Source of the DNA: Prunella strophiata
Taxonomy: Eukaryota > Chordata > Aves > Passeriformes > Prunellidae
NCBI GenBank assembly: GCA_036583965.1
Contig: JAZBQD010000014.1
Location: 3,424,191-3,488,190, forward strand
DNA: 64,000 nt
Direction: 5' to 3'
The position numbers and the translations under genes were made by a program. This document shows, one piece after another, positions 12,201 through 24,800 of the stretch; the first letter of the stretch is position 1, and each line of letters begins with the position of its first letter. Below the pieces are notes generated by a model. It ran no database searches, was not told the DNA's origin, and saw only the letters and a program-made list of their open reading frames with translations.

Positions 12201-15004
12201 ATACAAGTGGCAGAGGCAGGCGTAGCTTTTCCAGCTTGAGTGAGATTTGGGTCAGGTTCTGAAAGGCAGTTCAGATGGAAGCTGTCCTTTCTACACATGT
12301 ATCTGTCAGTAAAACGTGCAGTTCTGCTGTGGGGAGGAGCTTGAGGTGTGGAGCCCCCTGCCTCTCTGGATGATGACTGCAGTGAGATCGGTGTTCTTGT
12401 TCTTTAGAGCCCTTTTTCAGGGGCTGTCAGATGAATGGGAGATGAGAGCTGAGTATTTCTCCCCCTCTTGCTGTCAGGCATCTGGGGAAGAAACTTCACA
12501 TGCAGTGCAGGCCTGTGAATACTTAAAAATTAAAAGTTTTAACAATGGTTTTATTTTCAGAGTTGCTCTTTATCTCATTGTTTGAAATGCAAACAGCAAC
12601 ATTAGGAAAAAAATAAAAATTATCCAGCAGAAATGCTATTTGGGATTCATAAATAAACTCCTCATGAAAATCTCAGGCTCAAATCCCATCAGAATAGACT
12701 TAGCCTCTCAGCCCTATGAGACAGATAAATCGAGTACCATGCAGTTTAAAACTAGCATTTCTTCTGAGTGAGAGTTATAAAACCAGCATCCCATCTTTCA
12801 TGCACTGGCATCAGACTGCTTCATGCTTTATTTTAACAATGATGATTTTTGTTTGGGAGACTATCAGTTCTTCCTCACACCAGCTAAAAGTTTTATTTCA
12901 GTGCTTGTACATGTGCTATATACATTTGCAAAAAATTTCCCATTTGTTCAGATGAGAAGATAGATCATAGTATTGAATGATAAAAGATGAAACCAATTGG
13001 AAATTCATTCCTATTATGAAATGCAGTCTTTTGCCAGTTTTTACTGGTTTAAGCTCTGTGTATATAACTTAAACCAAAGCAAAGAACTGGAGAACAGCCC
13101 CTTGCTAAGGCAGATCTTCAGTCACTGTGCTGAAGTGGCATTTTCCTGCAAGCCTTGAATTTGTTATCTCAGTGATGGTAGCAGTGTAGGTGTGCCTGCA
13201 GTCTTATGCATATGGAGACTTGCTTATAGAAAAATATTCTGAAATTATTTGTATATATAAAGGGCATTCCTGGAGTATTGGACTTGCAGTGTAATGTGGG
13301 TGAGACCACAGATGCACACCTGCATGCCCATGCCAAGGCTTAAGGTTCCTTTCAAAGAGTAGAGGGCTTGGGCTACATAAATGTTTTCAGTGATGTGTTT
13401 GGGGTTGGTGACAATACCCCAAGGCTTGCTGAGGATGATATTTCTCTTTGCCTCAGCTTCCAGCTTGAATTATTCCCTGTACAGACAGAAAACATCCCTG
13501 GTCTCATGTTCATGGCTCTGTATGGTGACAGAAATGAGGAGGTCTTCTGGTGTGATACTGAAATGTCATTTTTGTCACAAGTATTGTGGTATCACAAGTA
13601 TCATATCATCATTGGTCCAGTAAATCTCTTCCAGGTGCTTAAGCTAATAATTTAAGCTTGTTTTTTCCTGAATATAGATATGTACATGAAAGCATATCAG
13701 TTATCATAAACCCTGCCTTAGATGCTGGTTTTCTTGGATGCTTTGTCTGCATTCATTGGAGGGATAATTGACTGAAACTTTTCACTAACTTTCAGATTAT
13801 CAGTTAGAGAGAACCAGGAAAGTCTCTTAGATTCTTCATCTTAAGTGCTTGCATTTTTCCTACCTTCTAGCTGCCACATATGTATTACAAGGCAAGGAGT
13901 CTAAAACAAGCCTTGAAATAGTTGGGTTTTTTTTTTTAGATAGTAAGTCGTGTGTCTTATTTCAGCCACTTTTTCATTTAATCTATATAAAACCAGGGTT
14001 GGGCAGCTACATGCAGCAGGTCCACTCAGACAACATCCCTGTGCAAAGGGAAGCTGCTCCTTTGTGACTAACCCATACTCTGCAGGGTTTGGGAAAGAGT
14101 AGAAGCCAAAATTCTCAGGCACTTTGAAGCTTCTTGAGCACATGAGGAGCTGGAAACTCCTCTCTAAGGCTGGTTTATCCATGGTGGCCTGTGCTAATGC
14201 ATTGCTTCTTCTAGCACACGCCTGCTTTGTGTCTGTGCGGAACACTGGGAAAATCTGAAATATCTTTGAAGGGATCATGAGGGCTGCCAGATGATATCAG
14301 ATGAGTCAGAGGTCTGTTACTTAAAAGGAATCCTGCAGGACTCCTGTTTCACTGGTTTCCATTCTCCTCTGGTCTCCACTGGAGACTAATGGACTAATTG
14401 GGCTAAAATATTACTCAAATGAAGCTGCTGCCCTTTCCTAAACTAAAAGGGGTTACTGAGCCACTGTTGTAATTTAGTTATTCAACACAGAAGAAATGAA
14501 GAATAAATTAGTTATAAATATGCGTGGGATGGCTTTTTAATATACAGTCTGCTCAGTGTTATTTTGCAGTAGGTGCTCTGTTGAAAACAGACAAACTTTG
14601 TGAAACAGAGCTGGTGCAAAGAACTGAGCTGGGATCTGCATGACAAAACCTCCGTGGTTTTAGGCTTTTCCCACCAGTGCTATCCTGCATGCAGCATGCT
14701 TGGCTTGTGCAAAAGTCAGGAGTAATTTTTCACCTTGAATTTTGTAACTGGGCTTAGATTTTTGAGCACCCAGATATAGTTTTGCCTGTATTGGGGAGGT
14801 CTTGTCTGTTTATCTAAGTGTGTGGGATGTACCAGATAAGACTCTACAGGGTGATTCTGTGAACACAAATCTGCTTGTTCTGCTGACAGAAAATACTCTG
14901 GATGTTGTCTGCCAGAACTCTGCTGGGAAAATGAGGGGTGGGGGAATGTGTCACAGGAGCTGACTTAACTTCCAGTGTCAGTGGGAAAGGAGAGAATAAA
15001 TCAA
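12201..15004. other. Unique non-coding sequence, no gene seen
   Basis: Ordinary sequence. Open frames reach about 125 codons on the minus strand (13901-14278), with no domain or splice context. A short AT-rich word cluster at about 14470-14525 might be part of a small conserved block. No repeat family recognised before the CR1 relic. Confidence 0.55.
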
Positions 15005-15950
15005 CAAATCAAAATGTGGAGCCAATCAAATTGCCAGGACCAGGCAGTATTCATCCATGACTTGTAAAGGAATTCACATGGGAAATAGACACCCTAACAG
15101 ACCATTTGGAGGAAACAACAGCAAAGAATGGGGTTAGTAAACACAAAGATAAATATGTTTTGTTGCAGAAGAGTTAATGTGGTTTCTGTAAACAGAAGTT
15201 GTGTTTCACAGATTGCTGCAGCTCTGCAGAGGAGTCAGGGAGAGATCCTGGTGTTATCTACTCTGATTTGAAAAGGCATTCAACAGGTCTCTGACCAAAG
15301 GCTCCTGGAAAAACTTACCTGTCATGAGATAAGGAGCAAGAGTCTCCATGGATAAATAATTGGCTAAAGGGTAGGAAACAGAGGGCAGCAATAAACAGAC
15401 AGTTTTGACAGTGTAAGGAACCAGTGGTGCAGTTTCACAGGATGCTGCTAGGGTATCTGCTGCTCAACAGATACCATAAATGATCTGAGAAAGGAAAATT
15501 TATAGAAGGTTGCAGCTTCTAACAGGTTATACAAGGAGTTGAAACCAAAACAGATTGCAGAGAAGGATCTCGCTGAAACCAAGACAGATTGCAGAGAAGG
15601 ATCTCACATTAGTGAGTGACTGGTTGGGAAAATTAATGGCAGGTAAAAATCTGTGTGTATAAATTGTGAAGTAATGCATATGGGGAAAAATAATTCTAAT
15701 TTTGCAGACAGAGTGGTGAGCTGTAAACTAGCTTTCCTCTCAAGTGTCAGCTCACTGGGTAGTACCAATGAATAAAACAAGGAGCATGCTAAGAGTTATC
15801 AGGAAAGGAACAGTGAACAGTATTATACCACTGTATTTACATAATTATTATGTCCATTAGTGTTGGATCTATGATCCAGCCACATATGGGAGACTCTGCT
15901 CCTTTCTGGTTGCTCTCTCCCCTATCTCCACAACAGAAAAGATGTAAAAA
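15005..15950 (+). mobile_element. Decayed CR1/L3-type LINE, reverse-transcriptase region
   Basis: The DNA follows the order of a CR1-family ORF2 in sense orientation. A segment reading KLPGPGSIHP lies at about 15026-15055 (family pattern K-S-P-G-P-D-G-I-H-P). Next come the stretch before the fingers (about 15175-15210, W-F-x(2)-T), the block resembling D-F-x-K-A-F-D (about 15255-15290), the 'rest of the palm' block ending in INDL at about 15478-15486, and the thumb side to about 15700. A block with a pattern resembling V-R-P-H-L-E-Y follows near 15865-15895. About 150 bp are missing between the first two blocks, and many stops and frameshifts are present, so the element is long dead. It resembles amniote CR1/L3 of the kind seen in turtles and crocodilians more than young bird CR1. 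The CR1 similarity may run on into the duplicated segment to about 16010. Family recognition comes from knowledge of CR1; no search was run. Confidence 0.82.
15541..15608 (+). repeat. 34-bp tandem duplication inside the CR1 relic
   Basis: Two adjacent 34-nt units (15541-15574 and 15575-15608) differ at three positions. The ancestral CR1 has this block once, so the duplication arose after insertion. Confidence 0.88.
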
Positions 15951-16229
15951 AATTCCAAGGACACCAACACGAGCCACTGATGAAGTGCTGGAGGGTAGGG
16001 GGCTATACTGAGGGAACGCTGTGCCCTAATTCTGTATTCTCTCTTTAACTCCTTGTGGCCCTGCAGAAGGCAGAGCTGCTGGTCTGGTCCAGCCCCTCCT
16101 GTGTCACAGCTCCCTTGAGGGGTCAGCAGTTCAGGGGGCAGGAGGGCATTCAAAGTCCCTGCTCAGCCCTTGCCAAGGGATTACAGTTCCCAGGCTGCTT
16201 GGCTGGGTGTCATTAATGTATTTTATATA
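15940..16229 (+). repeat. Local duplication, copy 1
   Basis: This segment recurs at 17717-18000. From about 16054 to 16222 the two copies are nearly identical (I see a single mismatch, C versus A, in the word GGCTGGGTG/GGATGGGTG). The left part (about 15955-16050) has many substitutions and a small indel. Its left end lies in the tail of the CR1 relic. After an AT-rich interruption the similarity resumes at 16397-16412. Confidence 0.88.
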
Positions 16230-16396
16230 CATAATTTTATATACTTTTATATAAAAATATATATAATTTTATATAATTACAATTTTATAATTTTTATTTT
16301 AAAATTATAATTTTTATAATTTAAAAATTTTATATAACTTATATACATTAATGCATTTATATACATAATATACAGGGAATACATATATACCTAGTA
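16211..16396. repeat. AT-rich expansion interrupting duplication copy 1
   Basis: About 175 bp composed almost only of A and T (TATATA, AATTTTATA, TTATAATTTTT words). It begins and ends with versions of the same word: CATTAATGTATTTTATATAC at 16211-16230 and CATTAATGCATTTATATAC at about 16346-16364. This suggests growth of a tandem or hairpin-prone repeat. Copy 2 of the duplication lacks the expansion. Confidence 0.8.
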
Positions 16397-16412
16397 CAGC
16401 CAGGAAAGCACC

Positions 16413-17716
16413 AACAGCTTACAGCTAGTGCAACACTTTAAAAAATAAAAATTCGACTATGTTATAATGTACCTTTATTTGTTTGGAAGATAAGAGGTTT
16501 CAAACATTATGACACATGCAAACTAGAAGTTAAGTGAAATATTTTGGTGGTGCAATGTGTTATAATAGCCACAGACAAGAAATGTGAACAAATCAAGGTT
16601 TAGATCCAAGAGTTTGTAGAGAACCAGTGAGAAATGACCAAAAGATCTAAAAGAGATCTAAGCTGGGAAATGCCAGGTATAAGTTAAAATAGCTCATTAA
16701 AAACATCTATGTTAATAGGACCTTTCATCACCTAACTGGAAACGTCTTTTATATTTTACCTAGTCATTAACTCAATTGTTCATGATTCTGCTTCTGGTGT
16801 AATAGGGGCTTTTAACAGGTTCCTTTCTGAAGGGAATATCATTTTTGCTTTGTTCACATAGTAATGCAGGATAATATATATTCCCATAATCTTGTTAATG
16901 TATTGTCATATTTGAAAGGCAAGATGTTGAAACTGTGTATGAAAATATCAGAATGGAAGGATCTTTGCCATGTTGGCATGCAATGAAACTTATTTTCCAT
17001 TCCTGAGTTCCTAGACTCTAATTGCAGAGGGCTCCAGAGTCTCTTGGATATATACATGCAGCACAGTTGATTCTTGAGACAGGTCTCAAGCTGAGAGAAG
17101 AAATGATGTTCAGAAATCGTTTTCAAAGAGTAAAATACACAGATTATTTTAACTCTAAGGTAAGATATATGGTGGGGTCTCTACTGCAGGGCTGTAAGTT
17201 AATTTGCAAAATGTATTAGACTTTTTTTTTTTCTCTAATTGCACTGATATTATGTTACTTTGGTTTTGTTATCATTTTTGTGTTGTTATTTTGGAACTGC
17301 AATTTGAAGAAAAGGAAAGCAATTGCACAAGTAATTACTGAAACCAGAAGGAGCAACAGCCCCCAAAATACCCCACCAAAAAACCCCTAAGACCAATATC
17401 TCTGTGGGCAAAACTCTTGTCAGTGCTGATAATGCAAGAAATACTTGGAAGAGAAAGTGGAAAAAGCTGGGAGTGCAGCTGTCTGTAATTAATTGAAGGA
17501 ATGTTATAATCACTATTATTAGGACAACTCAAACAATAGTTTTGGCAAATATTTTTGTAGCAACTTAAATCATCAATGAAGATGATGAGGCACAGCATGA
17601 GTGTACTGGTGATATCAAAGACAGCAGTGGGCAGAGGGTGATGGGCACACATCCACAGCAGAAACCAGCCAAACCCCTCATCCTCCCCTCTCCTGGCTTG
17701 GCATTCCTGGTTTTTA
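16413..17716. other. Unique non-coding sequence, nothing recognised
   Basis: AT-rich sequence between the two duplication copies. Minus-strand frames of 90 and 136 codons (16854-17126 and 17335-17745) show no domain and are probably chance. No repeat family recognised. Confidence 0.5.
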
Positions 17717-18023
17717 GGTAAAAAAAAATCCACCAAGGACAGCAACCTAACCCACTGATGAATTGCTGGAGGGTAGGGGGCTATACTGAAGGAATGCTAT
17801 GCCCTAATTCTGTCTTAGAATTCCTGTGGCCCTGCAGAAGGCAGAGCTGCTGGTCTGGTCCAGCCCCTCCTGTGTCACAGCTCCCTTGAGGGGTCAGCAG
17901 TTCAGGGGGCAGGAGGGCATTCAAAGTCCCTGCTCAGCCCTTGCCAAGGGATTACAGTTCCCAGGCTGCTTGGATGGGTGTCATTAATGTATTTTATAGA
18001 CAATGTTCAGCCAGGAAAGCACC
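17717..18023 (+). repeat. Local duplication, copy 2
   Basis: Direct-orientation partner of 15940-16412, about 1.78 kb downstream. It starts with the same poly(A)-like lead, carries the block matching GGAGGGTAGGGGGCTATACT and runs through the near-identical right part. It continues directly into CAGCCAGGAAAGCACC at 18008-18023, which copy 1 reaches only after its AT-rich interruption. This copy therefore probably shows the uninterrupted structure. Confidence 0.86.
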
Positions 18024-18184
18024 CTCAGCTCACTGCCAGCAGGGCAGGGTGGGCAGTGTGCCCCCAGCCCAGCAGCCCCAGGGCTCTGTCCCGGCTGGGA
18101 ATGGCCCCAAGGGTGGCACAGAGCCAGGGACCCTCCCTCACCCCACCTGGCTCCTGCTCTGCTCCTGGTGAGCAGCTCCAGCTG
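18024..18184. other. GC-rich patch, no gene seen
   Basis: About 150 bp of C/G-rich sequence follow duplication copy 2. Three frames on the plus strand and one on the minus strand are open here for compositional reasons only; none looks like protein. CpG is scarce, so it is not a CpG island. Confidence 0.45.
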
Positions 18185-18330
18185 CGTGGCATCTCAGTGT
18201 TGCCATAGTGATGGGCGGTGGACACTGCCACCTTTCTCTCTTTAATTAAAGAGCAGATGCAGGGAAAGCTGATCTCTCGGTGACCCTCTTTAAGCTGACA
18301 TCAACACGCTAATTGTTCTCAGCTCTTGCC
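18185..18330. promoter_or_regulatory. Putative small conserved element with RFX-like site
   Basis: GTTGCCATAGTGAT at 18199-18212 is close to an RFX X-box: the left half-site GTTGCC is perfect and the right half has one mismatch. TTTAATTAAAG follows at about 18241-18251, and isolated CpGs lie near 18278 and 18307. The combination suggests a small enhancer. Based on motif reading only. Confidence 0.28.
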
Positions 18331-21300
18331 TCCCCTCAGCAGTCCAGCTCTGTCCTTTGTTTCTATCAAGGTCTTGCCTCTGTTTAGGTTAGAGAAGCAG
18401 GAACTTTTTCCGGAGTCTCCTTGTGGGGACTGTGCTTCACAGCAACTAAAATCTCTGCTCTCCTCTCCATCTGCAAGGTGGGTGCAGAGGAATGAACGCT
18501 CCTGCCCCAGACAGGAAACTCCTGGCTTCCCTCTGCTAAAAGCAGTGCCAAGCAGGGATTTGCTCAGAGTGTCCTGAAGAGAGGATGACTATGAAATGCA
18601 GGCGTGCATCCTCCCAGCCTCACCCTGCACTGTGTCAGTGCAGCACAGCCCTTGCTGAACTAACGAGGCAGGTGGGGCCAGGCTGGTGTGACTCCTGCCT
18701 TCCCATCCCACTTCAGCCTTTGTCTCACCAGGCAGCCCCAGCTCTCTGCCTTGGTTTCCTCTTGTATGAAATAGCACTAGGATTGCTGCTTGTCTGTTAC
18801 AGAAAACAATTGGGTTTTCTCCAGGTGTTTTAATGCATGAAATGTTTTACAAAGAAAAACTGCTGCTGGAGCAGTCAGTCTTCATCAGCAATTGCTCTAC
18901 AGCAGTGTCAGAGCTTGCTATGCTTTTCTGGAGGGATTGAAATTGTACATGGTATTCATGTTAATGATAGGAAAAAAAATACATTATTTAATGGCTTCTG
19001 CTGTATTATTTGCCCTTTTTGTTTAGCTCCAGGCTAGAGTCAATAGGCAATTTAGCTCAAGAAAAATAGTCACCAAACAAGAAAAGGGATATTATTCATC
19101 CCATGCAGATGTAAGCAGAACAGAAATAGTGTCAGATACCAAATTCAGAGTTGCAGAAAGCACTCTCATCACGTAAGTTAACTGGTGATTGCCACTGGAT
19201 GTCCTCATTGCTGAAGTGTAGAGTTCAGCTACAAGATCCTAAAGATCATCAGTGACAAGAACCCTTGAAAAGCAGGAGGCTATTCAAGCTATTTGTACAG
19301 GGAGGTGGAAGGGCTGATATTCTCTGTTGTTGTTATTGTCTCCTTTATCTCTGGGCTTGCTTGAGTTGGAGCAAGATCTCATTTTCATGATAACTTTACA
19401 AGGCAGGAGGTAATTTATACATATGAAACACATCCTTCTAACACATCCACAACACTCAAAAAAAAATATAATTACTTCAGCTGTAGAGCCAAGCTATCTG
19501 ATAAAACAAGATTTACATTTGGGCTATGAATTGCTTTGTGTATAGTGCACATGACTTCTTTCCATAGCATTTTGTCTTTTGGAGTGTAAAACAGAAGCAC
19601 AGAATTTCTCAGCTGGTCCATGAAGTCCAGATCACTTTGTTGGTCATGTAAACACTTTTTCTCTGGCAGTTCTCGGTGTTTGTTGTCTAAGAGGAGGACA
19701 AAACCATACAAAAAGCTGCTAAATATTTTACTGGAAGGAAAGAATTTTTTTTTTTTCCTGTTATCTACAGCCTCAACTGAGAATTGAGGTTGAAGAGTAA
19801 AACACTGACTGACCCTACCCCAACCCACTGTGCTGTTACCTACAAAGGGATGTGGTCTGTTTTTAAATACCCCCATGCTGTGGCCTCAATAAGTGTTTAA
19901 AACAAATGCATCTCTGCATGCACACATATTTCCTTCATATGAAATGGGCAGGAATTCCAGAGCAGTGCTGAGCTGCACAGGGGCAGCCCTAGTGAGCCTC
20001 CCTGGAGTTTGCTGTGGCTCAGGATGGAGGACTGCACTTTGCTGCATCGTGAGGATAAAATGAAGGTGTGAAGTTCATGTCTGAATGTCAACATCCCACA
20101 AGTACTCTGTTAATGCTTTATGCTCCCACTTTAACTTGTCTGTAGGCATTTGAATTTTCTTTATCAAGTCAGGGAAAGCTGACAGGCATAGCCAAAAAAT
20201 GCATGTTGGCCTTCTCTTCAAGTGAGACAGTGTGGGGCTGCCTTTCCCTGCAGAATCAGGAGTCTCGTTTATTTGAGTGCAGCTTAAAAATGGCAGACTA
20301 TTCATTTGAACCCAAATGCTAATAATAACACTGATGTAGAAAGGCCTTTAATAATCTCAAACAATGGTGATTTGTGACTTCATTTATGCCAAGAACAGGA
20401 CTGCAGAGGGGAGTGCTGTGTGCTGTAATAAATTGCAGCATGTGAGATCCAGCTTAAGCTAAGACTAAGTGCTCAGTAGGTCAGTATGTTCTGTCTTAAT
20501 TTGAGCTCATCCAGTCTAAGCCTTTTCTGCAGAAAATGTAGCTGAAAGGGCAAGGCTTCTCCCACCTCTTCTGGGGAGAGCAGCTGCATGCTTCTGAGCT
20601 TTCATTGCAACTTATTTGATGTTTGCTCCCTCATGGCAGCGATTTTAGCAATATTTTGGAATGAAAATTATTTGAGCAGATTAGTAATTGGCCCACCCAT
20701 TTCCTCAGCATCAGGAGGCCAATTTCCCCCAGAGAACTGTCAACTGCAAAGCCACAATGCTGGAAAATTTCCCCAAAGTTGCATGTTTGGTTGTATTTAT
20801 TTCCTTTGCCTCTAAATACTGGTTTGATATTGCCCTTGTTATTGACAAGTTGCTGACAGCACACCAAAGAAATAGGATATACAGCATATACAAGGACCAC
20901 AGGTTTTTTTAACTTTTTTTTTGAAGGTCATTCCCATGAAGCATTTGATTTTTTTTAATGTGCAAAGGTCCTGAAGCCAGGCTCTTTAATATAATACACT
21001 CCCATACCTGTAGACTACAAAGAATCTCTCTGGCACCTTAGCAATGATGCAAAGGGTCTTACAGCAGGTTTCAGAAAGTTGTTTGCCACTCTGTAGTTAA
21101 TACAGGAATGACTGCTTATATATGCCAGAAGTTCTTGTGACCTTTTAAAAAAAACCAGCATTTTAAGCATTTGAAATCCAATTTGCTTTTATCTAACACT
21201 TTCCTCATACAACGTGGATTTCTAATGAAAGCACATAGATCTCAAAGGGAGCCTGCAAAGCTGAAGAGGAGGAACACACTCCCCTTGTGCACCATAAAGC

Positions 21301-21589
21301 ATTATCCTGTCCACACTCAGCAGTATGGAAGCAGCTTTAGTCAGGCCCTGTGCCAAACAGAGCCACAGGCTGGCACATGGAGGGGCACTGCTCAGAACTG
21401 CTGGAGTTTGCCTGGGTAGGGCTGATTTGATGTGGGAAGGATGGAGGGATTTGCTGCCATCCAGAAGCTACTGGAAATAGGAATCCCAGTGAGGGAGCAG
21501 GCATTACACAAGTATGTGGTGAAAAGACAGAAGCTCGTAAAGCTGCAAGGGTTGTTTTGTAAAATGCCTGTGAGTGGCCAAATGGGACA
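18331..21589. other. Unique non-coding sequence, no gene seen
   Basis: Ordinary sequence with short A/T runs (19459-19468, 19746-19756 and 20906-20920). The longest frame (134 codons, minus, 19472-19876) has no domain I recognise. No repeat family or RNA gene seen. Confidence 0.55.
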
Positions 21590-21800
21590 ATAGCAACACT
21601 GCTAATTCATTTAATTAATATGTAATTTACTTGGAGTTGTGTTCATTCTAGTCTGTCTTTCTTCAGAAAGATGTTTTCTGCTGTGGTGAAGCTGTGATTC
21701 ATTTCCATTTCACTACTTTCATTTTCATGGTCTTTTTGTTAATTGTCAGAGCCTGTTTGATGATTACAGTGGCTAGTAAATGCATTGCTAAATTATGGTC
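21590..21800. promoter_or_regulatory. Weak candidate conserved element
   Basis: TTCATTTAATTAATATGTAATTT at about 21605-21628, GTTAATTG at about 21738, and a long stretch free of indel-prone runs. The homeodomain-type words hint at a regulatory element. It lacks CpG and is short. Confidence 0.22.
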
Positions 21801-21838
21801 ATGAACAACAATGGGAAAAAAGACCCATTCATTTAGGG

Positions 21839-21892
21839 TTTTTTTCTTTCTTTTCCTTTTTTTTTTTTTTTTTTTTAATTTTTTTTTTTTTG
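21839..21892. repeat. T-rich low-complexity tract
   Basis: About 54 nt with only a few C and A among T, including runs of 18 and 13 T. Low-complexity DNA; it gives spurious phenylalanine- or lysine-rich frames. Confidence 0.85.
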
Positions 21893-24800
21893 TTCCAAGC
21901 CATAGACTGTGTTCTGCTCCCTAGCAAAAACAAACAATGTAGTATTTCTCCTACCCTGCTGCTCTGCTGCTTTCTTGCTTTCTCTTTCACATGTTTTTTC
22001 ATGGGGTTATCTGTATTTGCTGTATGACAATCTGGCATGGAGAAGAGGAAGCAGAGCAGGAGCTGGAGTGCATTGGATCTCTGAGGGTGCAAGGGGCACC
22101 CAGGAATGCTGGTGGCCCTTGGAGGGAGCTGCAAACCCCTGAAGCATCCCATTTCCCTGGGGGTGATCCTCAGAGCAGCTTCCCAGAAGGAGGGTGTCCA
22201 GCTAGGCTGAAAGCCATTAACTAAGAGAGAATTCTGAGCTGCAGCAGAAAGGGAGGGTGTCACTCACTGGGAAATGGAAGCACTGCCCCTCTGTGTTGTG
22301 GTTGTACTCAGTTAAGCTGTGCAGAAGGAAACAGAACTTGAGACTTTTGCCAGCTTGGTGTCAAACCAGGCATTACCACAGGCACTCCAGCAGGAACTCT
22401 CCACAGAGGATGATATTTGCACGCAAGGCTTTACATTTTTCCTTGCTTTGCCTTTTGATGTTTTGTTCTTGCTCCACAGCAGCAACTATGAAAATTGCTC
22501 CCTTCAGTCTGTCTCTAATTTCAGTCCTCTTCCTTTTCCTGCAGAACTGTGGCATTTTCAGCTTGGAACCATCTTCCCTTTACAAGATATGAAAACTTTT
22601 TGCACAGCCAAAGATGGAAGATGATTTTTGGCCTGCAGTCAAAAGATGGCTTGGTCCTGTCCCACCCATGAGGCTTGTTAGATCAGTTTAACTGGGACCT
22701 AGTAGCTTTCCCAAAGCCATGGCTTTTCCTCTTTTAGACAGAGTCTGAATTGGTTTCAGTGTAATGGAATATTTATTTTGCCTGGTTCAGAAATGCTGTG
22801 ATTTGAGAATATATGTCCTGGTAGCAGTGGTTACACCAGTTATTCTTTAAGGCAGTACAATATTGGATAGATTTTAGATGTTCCAGTTAAGGAGTTTGTG
22901 TTTGTAAATGAAATCTTTTGTGCTGTCCATTAAATGCAGTTCTGATTGACTCAGCTGAAGTGAGTGGTGCCCAACGTGTGTTATCCAGACATTTGTCAGA
23001 TATTTTAGCTCATTTCATTTCATACATCTTGAACTATGAAGGCAACCTTGTCATTGCAATTTTCACACCCTTTCTTTTTCTTTGTTCTATATGTCAGTGA
23101 AATCTTATCTCTGCAGTCTTCTGTCATAGGTTAATAGTCTGGAACAAACTTCATTTAAGACTCTTACATAGGAAAAATGGAGAGAGATTATAAAGAAAGT
23201 TGGTGGCCACAAGCACTGTTAGAGAGATGGTATCTCACAGCCTCTGATAGATTAGAAATATCAACCACAAGTGTGGGAGAGGAGGAGAAGAGCCAGCCTC
23301 AAAGGATTGACTGGCTCAGTTCAGGTGCTGGCTGAACCCTGGGACCTCCTTTCACATCACAAAGTTCAAGTTTTGTGTGGGCTTGCATGGATTTGCTTTT
23401 AAGGATGGGAAAAAACCCCACAAAGGTCAGGCCTGGATTTGCATTCCTTCAGTGCTGTTGTTATTGTACACAGAAATCTACAGAAGGGTGAAGAGACTCC
23501 TGGAAAAAGTGAGACAAAGTTTTCTTGTTTCACAGTCTTACAAAAAGACCTGCACTTATTTTTCTTCAGTGCATCCTTTATTGACAGGTGCAGTTGCCTC
23601 TTTTATACAAGTGACTGTCTTGTTTACATGCTCCTCTATTTCCTCCATTTCCAACTGCAGTTTCTGTTTAAAATGTCTCAGAGCAGCTTTTTAAAAGCAC
23701 TTATTTTTGCAAAGAAAGGTAAACTGCAGGGAGACAAAAATGATAAAACAAGAAGAGAAGGTCTGGGGTAAACCCCAGCTGACCTAAAATCCCTGCTTTT
23801 TGCTTGAGAGAAGCCCCAAGTAACATTTTCCTCAGTCCCCTTCCAACACCTGCTAGACTGCCCCCTCTGTTAAGGCTGTGAGCTTTGCTGTCCCTTTTGA
23901 TCCTGTGCTCAGTCCTGGAAAGAATGAACTTTGCCAGCCTAGATTCAGACATTGAGGGGGCATTCTACAATTAATGACTTGTCTACTGTTTCCTCTGGGA
24001 CATTGGTATTGTTTTTAGCAGATAATCTTAACTCTTGCTTCATCTCCTGTTTGCTCCCCATCCATTGGTTTAATTGTTTGTGCCTAGCCAGTAATAATGA
24101 CACTGTGATTGGCATCAGGTTCAGAAAATGAAACATGGTTTGGGGTTTTTTTGTCAGGTGCACCATGGATCCTAGACTCAGGAGAGTGCAATCCCTGGAG
24201 ACCTTCACTCAGACCCTGGCAGAAGAGCATTGCATTTTGCCTGCTTTAGGAAAGTTCAGCACTTTCCTGTGTCCAAGTGGCTCTTGGGGCTTTGCTTGGA
24301 CAATAGCTCACCAAGCAGAAGCTGCCAGCTGCTCCCAGGGCAGATGAAGGAAAAGGAAAGGAAAAGGAAACCAGTGGTGCCTTGCTGGTGACAGTACTGG
24401 CTTCCTGAAATGGGGGACACTGTTCTTCCAAAGGAAAAGAACTTGGGAATCTCTGGTAGATGCAAACCCCAGATTTTTAAGCTGACCCTCACCTGCTGAT
24501 ATTCTTAGCAGTTTTTGGCTGGAGGGTCCAGCTGTGGTGTGAGAAAGGAAGAATTTGCACCACAGAGAGGGTGTCTGTATCCTGAGTGCCCAAAACCTTT
24601 GGAAAACAAAATTTTCTACCAGCTGGTCCCCTGGGTCAGGCCTGGGACAAAAGCAGAAATTTGCCCTTCCATGGGATGTTTTTTACCTTTTCTTTGTAAG
24701 GATTTCCACAGAGGCAGCAGTGAGAGGGGTGGTGGCAGACTTGCTTCCTTCTCAAGCCTGCTCCTTGCCCTGCTCAGCCTCTCCTTCTCTCCAGATTTTT

